This document shows, one piece after another, positions 5,868-14,017 of a stretch of 64,000 bases of DNA. The position numbers were made by a program, and so were the translations under genes. The notes beneath the pieces are model-generated. The model was not told the origin of the DNA and searched no databases. It saw only the letters and a list, made by a program, of their open reading frames with translations. Position 1 is the first letter of the stretch, and every line of letters begins with the position of its first letter. The stretch covers positions 1-64,000 of IMG/VR virus record IMGVR_UViG_3300013104_000022. One strand, 5' to 3'. The stretch is from a virus.

Positions 5868-6247
5868 GTCTTTTTACGTCTTGCTCTAGAGCGACGCATA
5901 ACTTCTGCCTTGCTGTCTTTACAGGGCTGACATCTACATCCCTTATCGTACCTACTAGGCACTCCGTGAGGATGATCTACCGTAAACTCTCTAACTGTCT
6001 TCTCATGATGATGTTCATAACACAGAACTTGACACTTCTCAAGCTCAGCCTTCCGAACTTCCGCACGTCGGGACCAGATGAGGGCCGGATTCATGGACTT
6101 AGTAGAGGGATCAATATGATCCACTTCCAGCCTGTCATCTGAGCCACAGAGAGTACAAACGCCGCCCTGGCTGTCAATCCAGTCCTGGCGGCGTTTGTTC
6201 ATCCACTGAAGTTGATAGTCTCTCTTTTGCTGTCCTGTATATGGCAT
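5864..6247 (-). CDS. HNH endonuclease in tRNA block
   Basis: A 127-residue HNH protein with CTLCGSDD near residue 30, LEVDHIDP near residue 40 and CYEHHHEKT near residue 75, the Cys-flanked ββα-metal core. A second CRCQPC pair and a very basic tail (RRSRARRKK) follow and suggest DNA binding. Free-standing HNH nucleases inside tRNA clusters are usually selfish homing enzymes. I chose ATG 6247 (MPYTGQQKRDY) over the longer reading because the extension runs into the tRNA spacer. Confidence 0.85.
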   Translation of the reverse strand: MPYTGQQKRDYQLQWMNKRRQDWIDSQGGVCTLCGSDDRLEVDHIDPSTKSMNPALIWSRRAEVRKAELEKCQVLCYEHHHEKTVREFTVDHPHGVPSRYDKGCRCQPCKDSKAEVMRRSRARRKKT

Positions 6248-6298
6248 AAGCCTACAGTACAGCAAAGTTCGAAATAAATCAAGCAACAGCTAAATGGG

Positions 6299-6372
6299 GG
6301 CGGGAGTGGCGCTCGAATCCACCAGTTTTTCTAGGTTATGAGCCTAGTAGCTAACCTTCTTGCTCTTCCCGC
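6299..6372 (-). tRNA. tRNA-Met-like (anticodon CAU), abnormal T arm
   Basis: The anticodon stem CTAGG/CCTAG holds loop CTCATAA, giving CAT. The acceptor GCGGGAA pairs with CTCCCGC with one A-C mismatch. The T arm can only be drawn as TGGTG/CGCCA with an 8-base loop (GATTCGAG) or a shorter stem with 9 bases, and position 8 is G rather than T. It lacks the G-C run of an initiator. It could be elongator Met, Ile with a modified C34, or decaying. Confidence 0.65.
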
Positions 6373-6391
6373 GATCTTTAGTTTTCACTTG

Positions 6392-6465
6392 CACGGGTTC
6401 TCAGAATCGAACTGAGATTTTGACGGTTTTGGAGACCGGCCCCCTAGCCAATGTGGGTAACCCGC
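6392..6465 (-). tRNA. tRNA-Trp (anticodon CCA)
   Basis: The acceptor GCGGGTT pairs with AACCCGT and the discriminator is G. The anticodon loop CTCCAAA gives CCA. The T arm CTCAG/CTGAG holds TTCGATT. It is the first tRNA of the block in transcription order. Confidence 0.92.
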
Positions 6466-6498
6466 TTAAGTGAGCCTTTTAAGACATGCTCAGGTCGC

Positions 6499-6545
6499 CC
6501 TCAGGGACGTGTTCTATTGTCTCACACGTCCCTGAGGATTGTCAA
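6499..6545 (-). promoter_or_regulatory. Promoter with 13-bp palindromic operator
   Basis: The minus strand has TTGACA at 6545-6540, an 18-base spacer and GACAAT at 6521-6516. A perfect 13-bp inverted repeat (6499-6511 with 6525-6537, CCTCAGGGACGTG arm) brackets the -10 hexamer. This geometry suits a repressor operator. It stands at the head of the tRNA block. As RNA the repeat would also form a hairpin, but without a U run. Confidence 0.6.
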
Positions 6546-6784
6546 GCCGAAGTTTCCGACTGTTCCGGAAGACCTGGCTCGTCGCCGTCCGCCTCGTAGA
6601 TGTCAGGAAGGGTTTCGACGTATGCCGCCGCCATACGCATGTAGTAGGCAACGTCCTTGAGGTGTTCCGTACCGTCCTTGGGATAGCCCGGAATCTGCTC
6701 CTCCTCGGTTGCCCGGAGATCGATTTCGTGGGCGTAACGGAGAAGTCCTAGCTGAGCGTCCCGCCTGGGAGTGATACCGGCCAT
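6542..6784 (-). CDS. Hypothetical protein, 80 aa
   Basis: A small acidic protein (MAGITPRRDAQLGLLRYAHE start, helical, acidic C-terminus). ATG 6784 is chosen because it follows the previous stop codon by one base. The longer frame upstream is unlikely coding. Its stop lies beside the promoter at 6499-6545. The function is unknown. Confidence 0.65.
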   Translation of the reverse strand: MAGITPRRDAQLGLLRYAHEIDLRATEEEQIPGYPKDGTEHLKDVAYYMRMAAAYVETLPDIYEADGDEPGLPEQSETSA

Positions 6785-6785
6785 G

Positions 6786-7205
6786 TCACGCCTCCTGAGG
6801 AACGACGATCTGAAGTGCCTTCTCCCGAGCCGCACGCTCCTTGGCACGGAGGTGCTGTGCCGTGGAGGACGACGGGGGAAGCGGAGAACCCTTCTGAGCT
6901 TCCAGCCACGCGAGGTGGCGGGAGTCGTCCAGGGAGTTGCGGTGACGCGCCACGATGGTGTTCGGAGCCGCGTTGCGGATGACCTTCTTCTCCACCAAGG
7001 ACACGTCCTTGCCCCGCTTGACCAGACGGCTGACCGTCTTCTCGATGGGGAAGGTTGCCAGGCCGTGCTCCTTGATGTAGTCGAGGTTGGCCTGGTGCTT
7101 GCGCTCGTTGCGCTCGCGGTTGAGAGCCTTGCGGCCCTCGGTCTTCTTCTCTGCGACCGCGCGCTCGGCGTCGGTCATCTTCTTGCTGATCTTCTTCTTT
7201 GCCAT
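6786..7205 (-). CDS. Basic Lys-rich protein, 139 aa
   Basis: The N-terminal 50 residues are strongly basic (MAKKKISKKMTDAER and NRERNERKHQANLDY). The protein is helical throughout with a Pro/Ser linker near residue 112. It could bind nucleic acid, but no family is recognised. It pairs with the 80-residue gene in a two-gene unit. A hairpin with GGTGGGGGTC/GACCCCCACC arms (7243-7292) lies upstream. Confidence 0.7.
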   Translation of the reverse strand: MAKKKISKKMTDAERAVAEKKTEGRKALNRERNERKHQANLDYIKEHGLATFPIEKTVSRLVKRGKDVSLVEKKVIRNAAPNTIVARHRNSLDDSRHLAWLEAQKGSPLPPSSSTAQHLRAKERAAREKALQIVVPQEA

Positions 7206-7242
7206 GATTAACAGCCTTTCGGTTAACTGTTTAGAGGGGAGT

Positions 7243-7292
7243 GGTGGGGGTCGTGGGTCTTGTGGGTCACGAGATAATCTTGGACCCCCACC
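7243..7292 (-). repeat. Inverted repeat between genes, 10-bp arms
   Basis: GGTGGGGGTC (7243-7252) faces its complement at 7283-7292 around a 30-base loop. It follows the stop of the 328-residue gene, so it may be a weak terminator, although no U run is present. Confidence 0.45.
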
Positions 7293-7302
7293 GGGGCTTT
7301 AT

Positions 7303-8289
7303 TTAGTTGAAGTTCTGACCGCGCGCGACCTTGTTGTTGCGCTTTCCGTTACGGCGACGGTTCTTGCGGCGCTGTGACGGCTTCTGCGAGACTCTTTCGA
7401 ACTGGACATTGCTGTCCATGTTCTCAAAAGGGGGTTCGCTCTCACCCGCAAGAACCTTGGTCTCGGTGAGCTTGGACTCCCAGTTCTCACCGAAGTAGTG
7501 AGCCATGAGGTCTTGCTCGACAGGCTCAAGGTCTGCCTTGTTGACGTTGAGGCTCTTGTTTGCGTATTCACGCAGAGCCTCGTCCTCAGTGTGAGTGATG
7601 AACGGGAACCACTGTCCCACGTCGAGGTCGGTCTGGACCATGAGTTCGATCAGAGTTTCGGCAATGACAAGCTTGTCCAGCTTCTCCTGCTCCTCCTCCC
7701 ACGACTCCATGTCCACGCCCTCGCCGTCGAAGAAGCTCTTCCCCGTCGAGTGGTCGAAGTCGTAGTCCTCCTCCCACCACTTGCGAGAGTTTCCGCCGCC
7801 CCGGTTGCTCCTCGGACGCTCGTAGACCGAGTAGTAGTCCCGTGCGTTCTTGTAGCCGTTGGGGTTGGTGGAACTGTACGCTCCCCAGGAACCACCGGGC
7901 GAACCCAGCTTGGTCACGGTGGACCAGATGGAGTTCAGAGTGTTGTGGTACTCCTTGCCGTCCTTGTAGAGCGGCACCTTTTCGGCATCGACACGCTCTG
8001 CGGTCGGCTTGAACTTGGCGTAGTCGATGTCCAGCACCGACTTTGCGACGGCGAAGGCCAGAGCCTCGTGCGTCGTGTAGAAGCGGAAGTTGTAGTCCAT
8101 CTGAGGCGTGGCCTCGATCTCGGAATACGTACCGTCTTCCATGTAGTCGCGGATGAAGTTCTCAAGATGAGACTTCACGCGACCTCGGACCTGCATCATC
8201 CAGAGACCGTTGTTGGTGTATGCCGGATCGCCCTTACCTGCGGGGACAATGGACGGCATGAGAAGACCGCCAGGAAGAAAAAGCCACAT
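7303..8289 (-). CDS. Hypothetical protein, 328 aa
   Basis: A soluble protein with an alpha/beta N-terminus (VRGRVKSHLENFIRDYMEDG, residues 35-54), a Gly/Ser/Tyr-rich middle (about 130-175, containing a NRGGGNSRKWWEED segment), a helical acidic part and a basic Arg/Asn/Lys-rich tail (about 305-325). The tail suggests nucleic acid binding. ATG 8289 is preceded by TTAGGA; a later ATG (8259) is possible. A promoter at 8328-8356 precedes it. I do not recognise a family. Confidence 0.75.
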   Translation of the reverse strand: MWLFLPGGLLMPSIVPAGKGDPAYTNNGLWMMQVRGRVKSHLENFIRDYMEDGTYSEIEATPQMDYNFRFYTTHEALAFAVAKSVLDIDYAKFKPTAERVDAEKVPLYKDGKEYHNTLNSIWSTVTKLGSPGGSWGAYSSTNPNGYKNARDYYSVYERPRSNRGGGNSRKWWEEDYDFDHSTGKSFFDGEGVDMESWEEEQEKLDKLVIAETLIELMVQTDLDVGQWFPFITHTEDEALREYANKSLNVNKADLEPVEQDLMAHYFGENWESKLTETKVLAGESEPPFENMDSNVQFERVSQKPSQRRKNRRRNGKRNNKVARGQNFN

Positions 8290-8327
8290 GATGTAGTCCT
8301 AACTGTAGTTGTTGACCTGATATTCAC

Positions 8328-8356
8328 AGCTTACGGGAAGAGTTGACGTGTGTCAA
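8328..8356 (-). promoter_or_regulatory. Promoter with GTTGAC/GTCAAC dyad
   Basis: The minus strand has TTGACA at 8356-8351, a 17-base spacer and TAAGCT at 8333-8328. A perfect 6-bp dyad (GTTGAC-ACAC-GTCAAC, 8342-8357) overlaps the -35. It lies between the oligoribonuclease stop and the next gene. Confidence 0.45.
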
Positions 8357-8363
8357 CCCCGGC

Positions 8364-8960
8364 TCAGAAAGTTTCTCTGAAGAGTTCCAAGTACTTGCGA
8401 GACTCTGCGATGTGAGCCATAACGTCGTCGTACGCCCTGTGAAGCTTCTCATCACCATAGCTGGATGAGGTGGGGTTCACAATAGCCTTGCCCGCATAAA
8501 TCTTGCTCATGCGTCGGAAGACTCCCACATCGGCCATGCTATAGTCTAGCCACTTGGATAGCTCGGGCATCTGCTCGCGGATGATCGCGTTGTCGAAGTG
8601 TGCCAGTCCGCTACCGTTCAGCATAAGCTCGCCGGGGCTGAACGAGGATTGCTCCTCGATCATCTTAATGACCGCTTCCTCAATGGCTCCCAGAGTCTTA
8701 CTCTTGTCTGCCGTGGCGGCGTCCTTGAGGAGACCGTTCTTCTTGTGCATGTTGAAAACGTACTCGTTTTCCTTGATGCGCTCAGCACCGGTCTTCGTGA
8801 GCTTCACTACGTCATGGAACCCCGCGATGGGGTTGTGATCAAAGTCAGTGAGGACGAACGCCGCCTCGATGACCTGATCCTTCCGTGACTTGGTGACGAC
8901 CTCTAGGCCGGTTGTCTCCAAATCACACCACAAGAAAGCAATTGGATGAGTGTAAGACAT
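8364..8960 (-). CDS. Oligoribonuclease-like DEDDh exonuclease
   Basis: This 198-residue protein has the DEDDh order: FLWCDLETTGLE (residues 9-20, with D and E), GLAHFDNAIIREQMPEL (about 118-134, with D), and LHRAYDDVMAHI (about 173-184, with H and D). This is the pattern of oligoribonuclease, which degrades short RNA to mononucleotides in the cytoplasm. The length matches (about 180-200). The phage enzyme would help recycle nucleotides. It overlaps the upstream HNH gene by one base (stop TAA). Confidence 0.9.
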   Translation of the reverse strand: MSYTHPIAFLWCDLETTGLEVVTKSRKDQVIEAAFVLTDFDHNPIAGFHDVVKLTKTGAERIKENEYVFNMHKKNGLLKDAATADKSKTLGAIEEAVIKMIEEQSSFSPGELMLNGSGLAHFDNAIIREQMPELSKWLDYSMADVGVFRRMSKIYAGKAIVNPTSSSYGDEKLHRAYDDVMAHIAESRKYLELFRETF

Positions 8961-9409
8961 TATGAATACTTCCCTGTCAATGGGTCTCGGCGCTCGTTTC
9001 CGTTGCCGAAACCTCTCTTATTTTTAGCTTGTTCAGAAGGAGAGGCCCACCTACAGTTAGAAGGCTCGTAGTCCCCGTCGTTGTCGATTCTGTCCAGCGA
9101 ATAGATAGCCCTACCAGAGGGATACTTGCCCTCCGGTCGTTCTCCCATATCTTCTACAAAATTCCAGAAGTCCAGCCACCTAGGGGCAACTTTAATGCCC
9201 CTGCCTCCGTAGTCTCCGAAGCGTTTGTGCTTGGGATCAGTACACCTGCGGACCATATCATTATGAATAAAGTACAAAGGATGTGAGTACTTCCCACCCT
9301 TCCAGTTGGCGTTGCTCGATCCCCTACTTTTGCGAGTAGCAATACCCTTCCTCAGGTTTTCGTAATACTGAGGGGTTCTAACGTAGACGCCTTTGGGCAC
9401 GGGTCTCAC
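8960..9409 (-). CDS. HNH endonuclease of the YGGRGI type
   Basis: A 149-residue protein with [15 protein letters not shown] (about 64-78), [25 protein letters not shown] (about 103-121) and a basic N-terminus. This matches a well-known class of phage HNH nucleases with [17 protein letters not shown], often mobile. It sits between replication genes and overlaps both neighbours, by one base downstream and 32 bases upstream. The insertion therefore respects the operon. Confidence 0.85.
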   Translation of the reverse strand: MRPVPKGVYVRTPQYYENLRKGIATRKSRGSSNANWKGGKYSHPLYFIHNDMVRRCTDPKHKRFGDYGGRGIKVAPRWLDFWNFVEDMGERPEGKYPSGRAIYSLDRIDNDGDYEPSNCRWASPSEQAKNKRGFGNGNERRDPLTGKYS

Positions 9410-9533
9410 CTTCTTCGATGCCGTTCTGTCGTGCTACGGCTAATGATTTAGCCAGGTAAAAAACGATCTCCTCGTCGGTCCTAGCCGTTTTAATGGCATT
9501 CAAGAGATCAGCCACATTGATTACGGTAGCCAT
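9378..9533 (-). CDS. Small protein, 51 aa
   Basis: This short frame starts [19 protein letters not shown] and ends RAQRRLR. It has an AGGTCAACATC leader before the ATG like that of the MazG-type gene. It is amphipathic and helical. It fills the gap between the DUF932-like gene and the HNH gene and overlaps the latter by 32 bases. The function is unknown. Confidence 0.6.
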   Translation of the reverse strand: MATVINVADLLNAIKTARTDEEIVFYLAKSLAVARQNGIEEGETRAQRRLR

Positions 9534-9548
9534 GATGTTGACCTAACT

Positions 9549-10652
9549 TTATGAAACTGTTCCGAAAGCGTACTTGTTGGGGGCTTCGGGACCGGCCTCT
9601 TGGCCTTCCGCGAAGATTCGAGCCTTGACGTTATCGAAGGTGGCAGAAGGAACGTAGCCACCGATTCGCATCATGCGGTCCACACGGTCGGGGTCAAGCC
9701 CCGGCTCATTGGCCGTCTGGATGATCGATGTCATGAGGGAGTACATCGTGCGCTCGTCCACGGTGATCATGGCCTCAGTGATGAGGGATCGCTGTGTGAC
9801 AGGTACGTTGAACTCCGTGTAGATGTCTCGAAGGATTTCCACAGTGTTGTTGGAAATGTCCAAGTGGGTGAGAGCATCCACGTCCTCGAAGCTCTTGTCC
9901 GTTCCCTTGAGAACATCTTCTGTGGTCATGCGCGCCCAGTCGTAGACATCGAATTCGCTCGCGGCCTCGTGACGACGGTTCCACGGCGTACCGAGGGCGG
10001 CTGTTGCGCCGCTACCGTTCGCCCAGCGGAACATGTATCCCTCGACGTTGGTCTGTGTCTTACCAATGAGAGAGTTCGAGAGATGGACACCGGGGGACCA
10101 AGAGTCCTCACCGATGGATCGCTTGTCGTCTACCAAGACAAGACGAACGTCTGTCTTCTGTAGAGAGTGGTTGAACTTGTAGTCAGCCATGACTTCCGTG
10201 GTGTCATACAGGTTCTCGATACCTTCGTGTGCTCGCATAAGAAGCTCGACATTGGAGTAGGGAGCCTTGGTGGGAGCGATGAACGCCGATGCGACATCCT
10301 TTACCACAAGCATATTGTATGCCTTCTCCCCCATGCCGCCGCCGTACCAATAGTTGAGGTTGTCCTCAATCAGGTGCGCGGGAGTACGCCTCGTGTAGGC
10401 CTTGGAGATGCCGACGTTGGACGCCGCCAGGAGCAGAGCTTCCTTGGATAGCTGAGTCGCCTTGCCGTTGATCGTGATCTCAGCGGCAACCCCGTCTGTG
10501 TCTGCGAGGTTGTCGAAGTCCACGGCCCAGTCGGGCTGAATCTGAAACTTGATCTTGGCGTCGTTTGACAAGAACTCGGTGGTCAGAGGCTCAGTAGCCT
10601 CAAGAGACACCATTACCTCTTCAAGAGGCAGAAGCTTTTCTAGAACAGTCAT
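9549..10652 (-). CDS. DUF932-like phage protein
   Basis: A 367-residue soluble protein with VHLSNSLIGKTQTNVEGYMFRW (quoted in part as LSNSLIGK and EGYMFRW, near 190-210) and a DVRLVLVDD strand before it. This resembles DUF932/plasmid-phage proteins found beside recombination genes, whose function is unsettled. The start is ATG 10652 (MTVLEKLLPLEE), two bases after the RecA stop; the longer TTG reading is unlikely. Family assignment is tentative. Confidence 0.6.
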   Translation of the reverse strand: MTVLEKLLPLEEVMVSLEATEPLTTEFLSNDAKIKFQIQPDWAVDFDNLADTDGVAAEITINGKATQLSKEALLLAASNVGISKAYTRRTPAHLIEDNLNYWYGGGMGEKAYNMLVVKDVASAFIAPTKAPYSNVELLMRAHEGIENLYDTTEVMADYKFNHSLQKTDVRLVLVDDKRSIGEDSWSPGVHLSNSLIGKTQTNVEGYMFRWANGSGATAALGTPWNRRHEAASEFDVYDWARMTTEDVLKGTDKSFEDVDALTHLDISNNTVEILRDIYTEFNVPVTQRSLITEAMITVDERTMYSLMTSIIQTANEPGLDPDRVDRMMRIGGYVPSATFDNVKARIFAEGQEAGPEAPNKYAFGTVS

Positions 10653-10654
10653 GA

Positions 10655-11848
10655 TCAATCCTCGTCTTCTTCTACTTCGCCCGTGTCGAGATCGACATTG
10701 AGGGAATCCTCCGGGTCTCCGTATTCGTCAGACTCTAGCACTTCCTTAGCCAGAGCCACAAGGCCTTCTGCCCATTCTGGGTATTTGTCTGCGGCCTTGT
10801 ACAGGTTCTTGTCACCCTTGATATAAGGGCGCTGAGTACCCGTTGTAGCACGCTTCATCCATTCCGGAGCGAGACCCTTATCCGCAACCTTGTGGAAGTA
10901 GTAGTGGCCGGTCTGGTACATGACAAGCTTGTTACCGATGAGCACGCTCATGGCTGTCCAGAAGTTGTCGAAACCCTTACCGAATCGGACACGGACGATA
11001 GCCTCACGGAACGGCGGGGCTACCTTGTTCTTGACAGACTTCACACGCACGTCAGTGGCGACGACGGCAGGAATGTTCGTTCCCGACACCTTGTCGTAAA
11101 TCTCACCCTTGTGTTGCTTCATCTGCTTGAACTCAACGCGCACGGAAGCGAAGTACTTCATAGCCATGCCGCCAGGGGTTGTCGTGGCGGCGGGCATACC
11201 CGGTCGTCGCGCTCCACCCATCTCAATCTTTTCCATAAGGTGATTGATAAAGACGACTGTAGCGTTGTTGTGAGCCAGGATCGGGTTGAGCTTCTTACCG
11301 AATACTGCCAAGCTCTTAGCGGCGGCGGCAGGAAGGGACTTGCTCACGTCGTTATCTGCCACGGCGTTCGGGATCATGGCCGCTACCGAGTCCACAAGAA
11401 CGAACTTCACCATTCCGGTTTCGAGCACCGCCAGGATGAACTCAGCACCATCTTCCAGGGAGTCCGGAGCGGAGTACAGGAAGGACTCGTGGTGAGTATC
11501 CAATCCTAGCTTTTCCGCGTACTCCTTGTCCATGGCTTGCTCATAGTCCATGTAGAGGATGCGGTGGTCGGGACGAATACCTAGGGTCTCGTCACCTCCC
11601 GCGAGAATGACCTTCTGAAGCCACACAGCGGCCTGTAGTGCCGTGGTGGTCTTACCGCTGGACGGGAAGCCGGATAGCTCCACAGAACGTCCTAGAGGGA
11701 TTCCCCCGCCCAGCATGTAGTCGATAGCGAGGTTACCCGTGGAGATGAACGTCACATCTGTGGCGATGTCATCCATGGAACCGGCAACAATGTTGAACTT
11801 CTTCTCGGAAGAAGCGAGGAGCGCGGCAAGCGCGTCTGTCTTAGCCAT
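10655..11848 (-). CDS. RecA/UvsX-like recombinase
   Basis: A 397-residue strand-exchange ATPase. GFPSSGKTT (about 60-68) is the Walker A loop, the LYMDYEQ segment follows, KFVLVDSVAAM is Walker B, and FINHLMEK with the Thr/Gly-rich ATTTPGGMAMKY is the DNA-binding loop region. The tail is acidic (EVEEDED). It would load on single strands coated by the SSB-like protein encoded nearby. ATG 11848 has AAGGA seven bases upstream; the longer frame overlaps the previous gene without support. Confidence 0.92.
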   Translation of the reverse strand: MAKTDALAALLASSEKKFNIVAGSMDDIATDVTFISTGNLAIDYMLGGGIPLGRSVELSGFPSSGKTTTALQAAVWLQKVILAGGDETLGIRPDHRILYMDYEQAMDKEYAEKLGLDTHHESFLYSAPDSLEDGAEFILAVLETGMVKFVLVDSVAAMIPNAVADNDVSKSLPAAAAKSLAVFGKKLNPILAHNNATVVFINHLMEKIEMGGARRPGMPAATTTPGGMAMKYFASVRVEFKQMKQHKGEIYDKVSGTNIPAVVATDVRVKSVKNKVAPPFREAIVRVRFGKGFDNFWTAMSVLIGNKLVMYQTGHYYFHKVADKGLAPEWMKRATTGTQRPYIKGDKNLYKAADKYPEWAEGLVALAKEVLESDEYGDPEDSLNVDLDTGEVEEDED

Positions 11849-11856
11849 GATTGTCC

Positions 11857-12438
11857 TTAGAACATCGGCGGCTGAATGCCCTTGGCATTCAACAAGTCTT
11901 CTTGATTCAAAGCCCACTCACTGATCAGAAATGCATCTGGATAGTCAGTGGTGGCTTTCTTCAACTGTGCTCTCATCTTAGTACGCTCTGGCCCCTTGAG
12001 GGGGAGCATGTGCTCGTACTCAGTGAGGAGATCGGGACCGACATAGCCAAGCCTCTCAGCGGCTACTCGTGCCCCCTCAGCGCCACCCTTCCACACACCC
12101 TCGAAGGTGCGTTGCCAGGTAGCGGGGTCAAGCCACCAAAGGCGGTCTAGCATGTTGACCTTGTAGAACTCATTCATGACAGCGCCCTGAAGTCTCAGAA
12201 CTGCTTTTACCATGAAGAGTCTGTTGACTCCATGAGGAACATCTTCGAACACCGCGTACTTCACGTCGTGGTCTACTGCGGCATCTGCGAGCATTCCACA
12301 GAATTCGAAAGAGGTTGCTCCAAAGGAGTCGAACTGCGCGAGGACAGCGCCGCCCGAGTCTCGTACCACTGCGGCAGAGAAACGGGCGGCGAAGTCTACA
12401 GCGAGAACCTTAGTCGTCAAGGTCGTTGAGAAGGTCAT
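11857..12438 (-). CDS. RuvC-like / RNase H-fold nuclease
   Basis: A 193-residue protein beginning MTFSTTLTTKVLAVDFAAR. The Asp in VLAVDFA, the Glu in YAVFEDVPH (about 70) and the Asp in TDYPDAFLISEWA (about 167) are in the right order for the RuvC resolvase active site. A Holliday-junction or branch-cutting role next to RecA and SSB is plausible. The start at 12438 overlaps the SSB-like gene by 29 bases; the long reading to 12567 is a frame shadow of that gene's acidic tail. Confidence 0.65.
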   Translation of the reverse strand: MTFSTTLTTKVLAVDFAARFSAAVVRDSGGAVLAQFDSFGATSFEFCGMLADAAVDHDVKYAVFEDVPHGVNRLFMVKAVLRLQGAVMNEFYKVNMLDRLWWLDPATWQRTFEGVWKGGAEGARVAAERLGYVGPDLLTEYEHMLPLKGPERTKMRAQLKKATTDYPDAFLISEWALNQEDLLNAKGIQPPMF

Positions 12439-13378
12439 CGAAGTTGATTTCCTGGTCGTCGGAGTCCTCAGACTCTTCCTTCTTCTTGGAAGTCTTCTTC
12501 TTTGTTTCCTTCTTGGCGGCGGGCTTGGACTCGACCACGGAGTCTTCTGCCTCGTCATCGTCGTCATCCAGTACGGAGTTGAGGTCGGCGGCTAGCGCCT
12601 CGTCGTCCTCATCTTCCTTGTACCATCCGTCGTCGGCCTGAGCGTTACCCTTGATAGCGCCCCAGGCCTCACGAATGGACTCGATGTCCTCGTTGACCCA
12701 CTTGGCTTCCTTGTTTTGACCAATGGCGATGGAAATGTCTTCAAGCTTGTTCTCCTTGAAGGTTTCCTTGACGATTTCCTTACGTGCAGGATCGGCAAGC
12801 CACTGTGCCTTAGAGGCTACCTGAATATCGAAATTCTGGAAGTCCTTGTTGGTGCACTCGACCTTGAGGTCGTGCTTGCGGAGGTCGCCCCACTCTTCCT
12901 TGAAATCGATCAACTGGTTAAAGTAGCGGTCGGTGAAGGACCATACCAGGAGTTCGACGGAGAACGGGTTGATGAGGTCATAACCACTGCCCTTGGTGCG
13001 GTAGCGGATGACGTTCATGGCGTATCGACGCTGAGGCGCGTCTGTGTACTCGCTGTTCTCAGCGGCAAGAGCACACATGGGGCAATTCTTCGGATCGAGT
13101 CCCTTATCCTGAAGGACGGTGAAATCACCCTTACAGAGCGGACGCGAGATGAACTGCAAATCGTATGTCTCGTAAGTGGTCTTATCCTTACGAGGCTTCG
13201 TGATCATCACAGGCTTTCCGTTTTCAAGCTTAGGCTTGCGGAGCGTGTGGACGTATTCAACTTCCGGGTCTTCTAGCAGAACGAGAAGTGCCTTCTCATC
13301 CTTATCTAGACGGAGCTTCGGGTAGTCGTAGTTGCTGGTCTTGACCTTATTCTCAGATGAGAAAGTTACCTTAGGCAT
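12410..13378 (-). CDS. Single-stranded DNA-binding protein, gp32-like
   Basis: A 322-residue protein with a basic/aromatic core, the motif CKGDFTVLQDKGLDPKNCPMC (cited as CKGDF and CPMC, about 82-102) and FISRPLC. It ends in a long acidic and Lys-rich tail, finishing NFDDLLNDLDD. Core plus acidic tail is the signature of gp32-type SSBs, whose tail recruits polymerase, helicase and recombinase. Neighbours are the recombinase, a RuvC-like nuclease and the DNA polymerase. The family call rests on architecture. Confidence 0.75.
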   Translation of the reverse strand: MPKVTFSSENKVKTSNYDYPKLRLDKDEKALLVLLEDPEVEYVHTLRKPKLENGKPVMITKPRKDKTTYETYDLQFISRPLCKGDFTVLQDKGLDPKNCPMCALAAENSEYTDAPQRRYAMNVIRYRTKGSGYDLINPFSVELLVWSFTDRYFNQLIDFKEEWGDLRKHDLKVECTNKDFQNFDIQVASKAQWLADPARKEIVKETFKENKLEDISIAIGQNKEAKWVNEDIESIREAWGAIKGNAQADDGWYKEDEDDEALAADLNSVLDDDDDEAEDSVVESKPAAKKETKKKTSKKKEESEDSDDQEINFDDLLNDLDD

Positions 13379-13477
13379 GTCTTCTTCTTACTGTTCATTG
13401 TTCATGGTTCATTGCTTCTATGGATGCTTCGCTGTGAAGCATACCTCTAGTTTACCAGAAATAGAGGCGGTTGTCGC
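13379..13477 (-). promoter_or_regulatory. Leader of SSB-like gene with two hairpins
   Basis: This non-coding gap has AGGCG/CGCCT (about 13466-13480) followed by CTATTTCT on the minus strand, and ATGCTTC/GAAGCAT (about 13423-13441). A GTTCAT sequence is repeated three times just before the gene. The first hairpin could be a weak terminator. A promoter is expected but no clear hexamers are seen. Confidence 0.4.
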
Positions 13478-14017
13478 CTATCTTTCTAGCGAATTCTCGA
13501 ATTGAATGGCGTGAATCTGCGCACGAAGATCAGTACGGATCGCGTTCAACTGCCAGTGGATTTGGTTAATGATGTCATATGCCTCAGAGGTAATGGACAC
13601 CAAGCGCTCGGCCTGGTGCGCCACTCTTCTCTGCTCATAGGACTTGAGCGAGGCTTCCGCGTTCTTCTCTTCCTTGGTCATGAAAGAGCCGGGGAGACGG
13701 GTGTTCTGATTCTCTACGTGTGCGTCGTCGTACGCCTTGGCGGCATCGAACGCGGCACCCTCCTGTGCTCTGCGAGCGCGCCCCTTAGCCTGTGTGGCCT
13801 TGGCGAGGAGTCCGTCTACACGGTCAGAGAATGTACGAGTCTTCACAAGCTCAGCCATGACGGTCTGTAGACCCTCTTCCATGCCTACCTGACGTAGAGG
13901 ACTGTCGAACCCGGCACTACCGTGTCGTAGCTCGATAGCCTCTTCCACCCAAGAGATGACCTTCTTCTCAATGTCGCTGAAAGGAACGTCATAGATGGAT
14001 ACTGCGTCGTAGTTCAC
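13478..14017 (-). CDS. Helical protein, 179 aa
   Basis: An almost entirely helical, charged protein with likely coiled coil in residues 60-165 (for example KRRAQEGAAFDAAKAYDDA-like heptads and SLKSYEQRRVAHQAERL). It overlaps the DNA polymerase start by four bases and precedes the SSB-like gene. A mediator or loader role beside SSB and RecA is conceivable by position only. No family was recognised. Confidence 0.75.
   Translation of the reverse strand: MNYDAVSIYDVPFSDIEKKVISWVEEAIELRHGSAGFDSPLRQVGMEEGLQTVMAELVKTRTFSDRVDGLLAKATQAKGRARRAQEGAAFDAAKAYDDAHVENQNTRLPGSFMTKEEKNAEASLKSYEQRRVAHQAERLVSITSEAYDIINQIHWQLNAIRTDLRAQIHAIQFENSLER

Noticed and set aside
7498-8346. Plus-strand frame of 282 codons
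   Set aside because: Antisense shadow of the 328-aa gene; composition (Val/Leu/Arg) typical of reversed coding sequence.
12439-12567. N-terminal extension of the RuvC-like protein
   Set aside because: The extension is Arg/Pro/Ser-rich out-of-frame reading of the SSB-like acidic tail.
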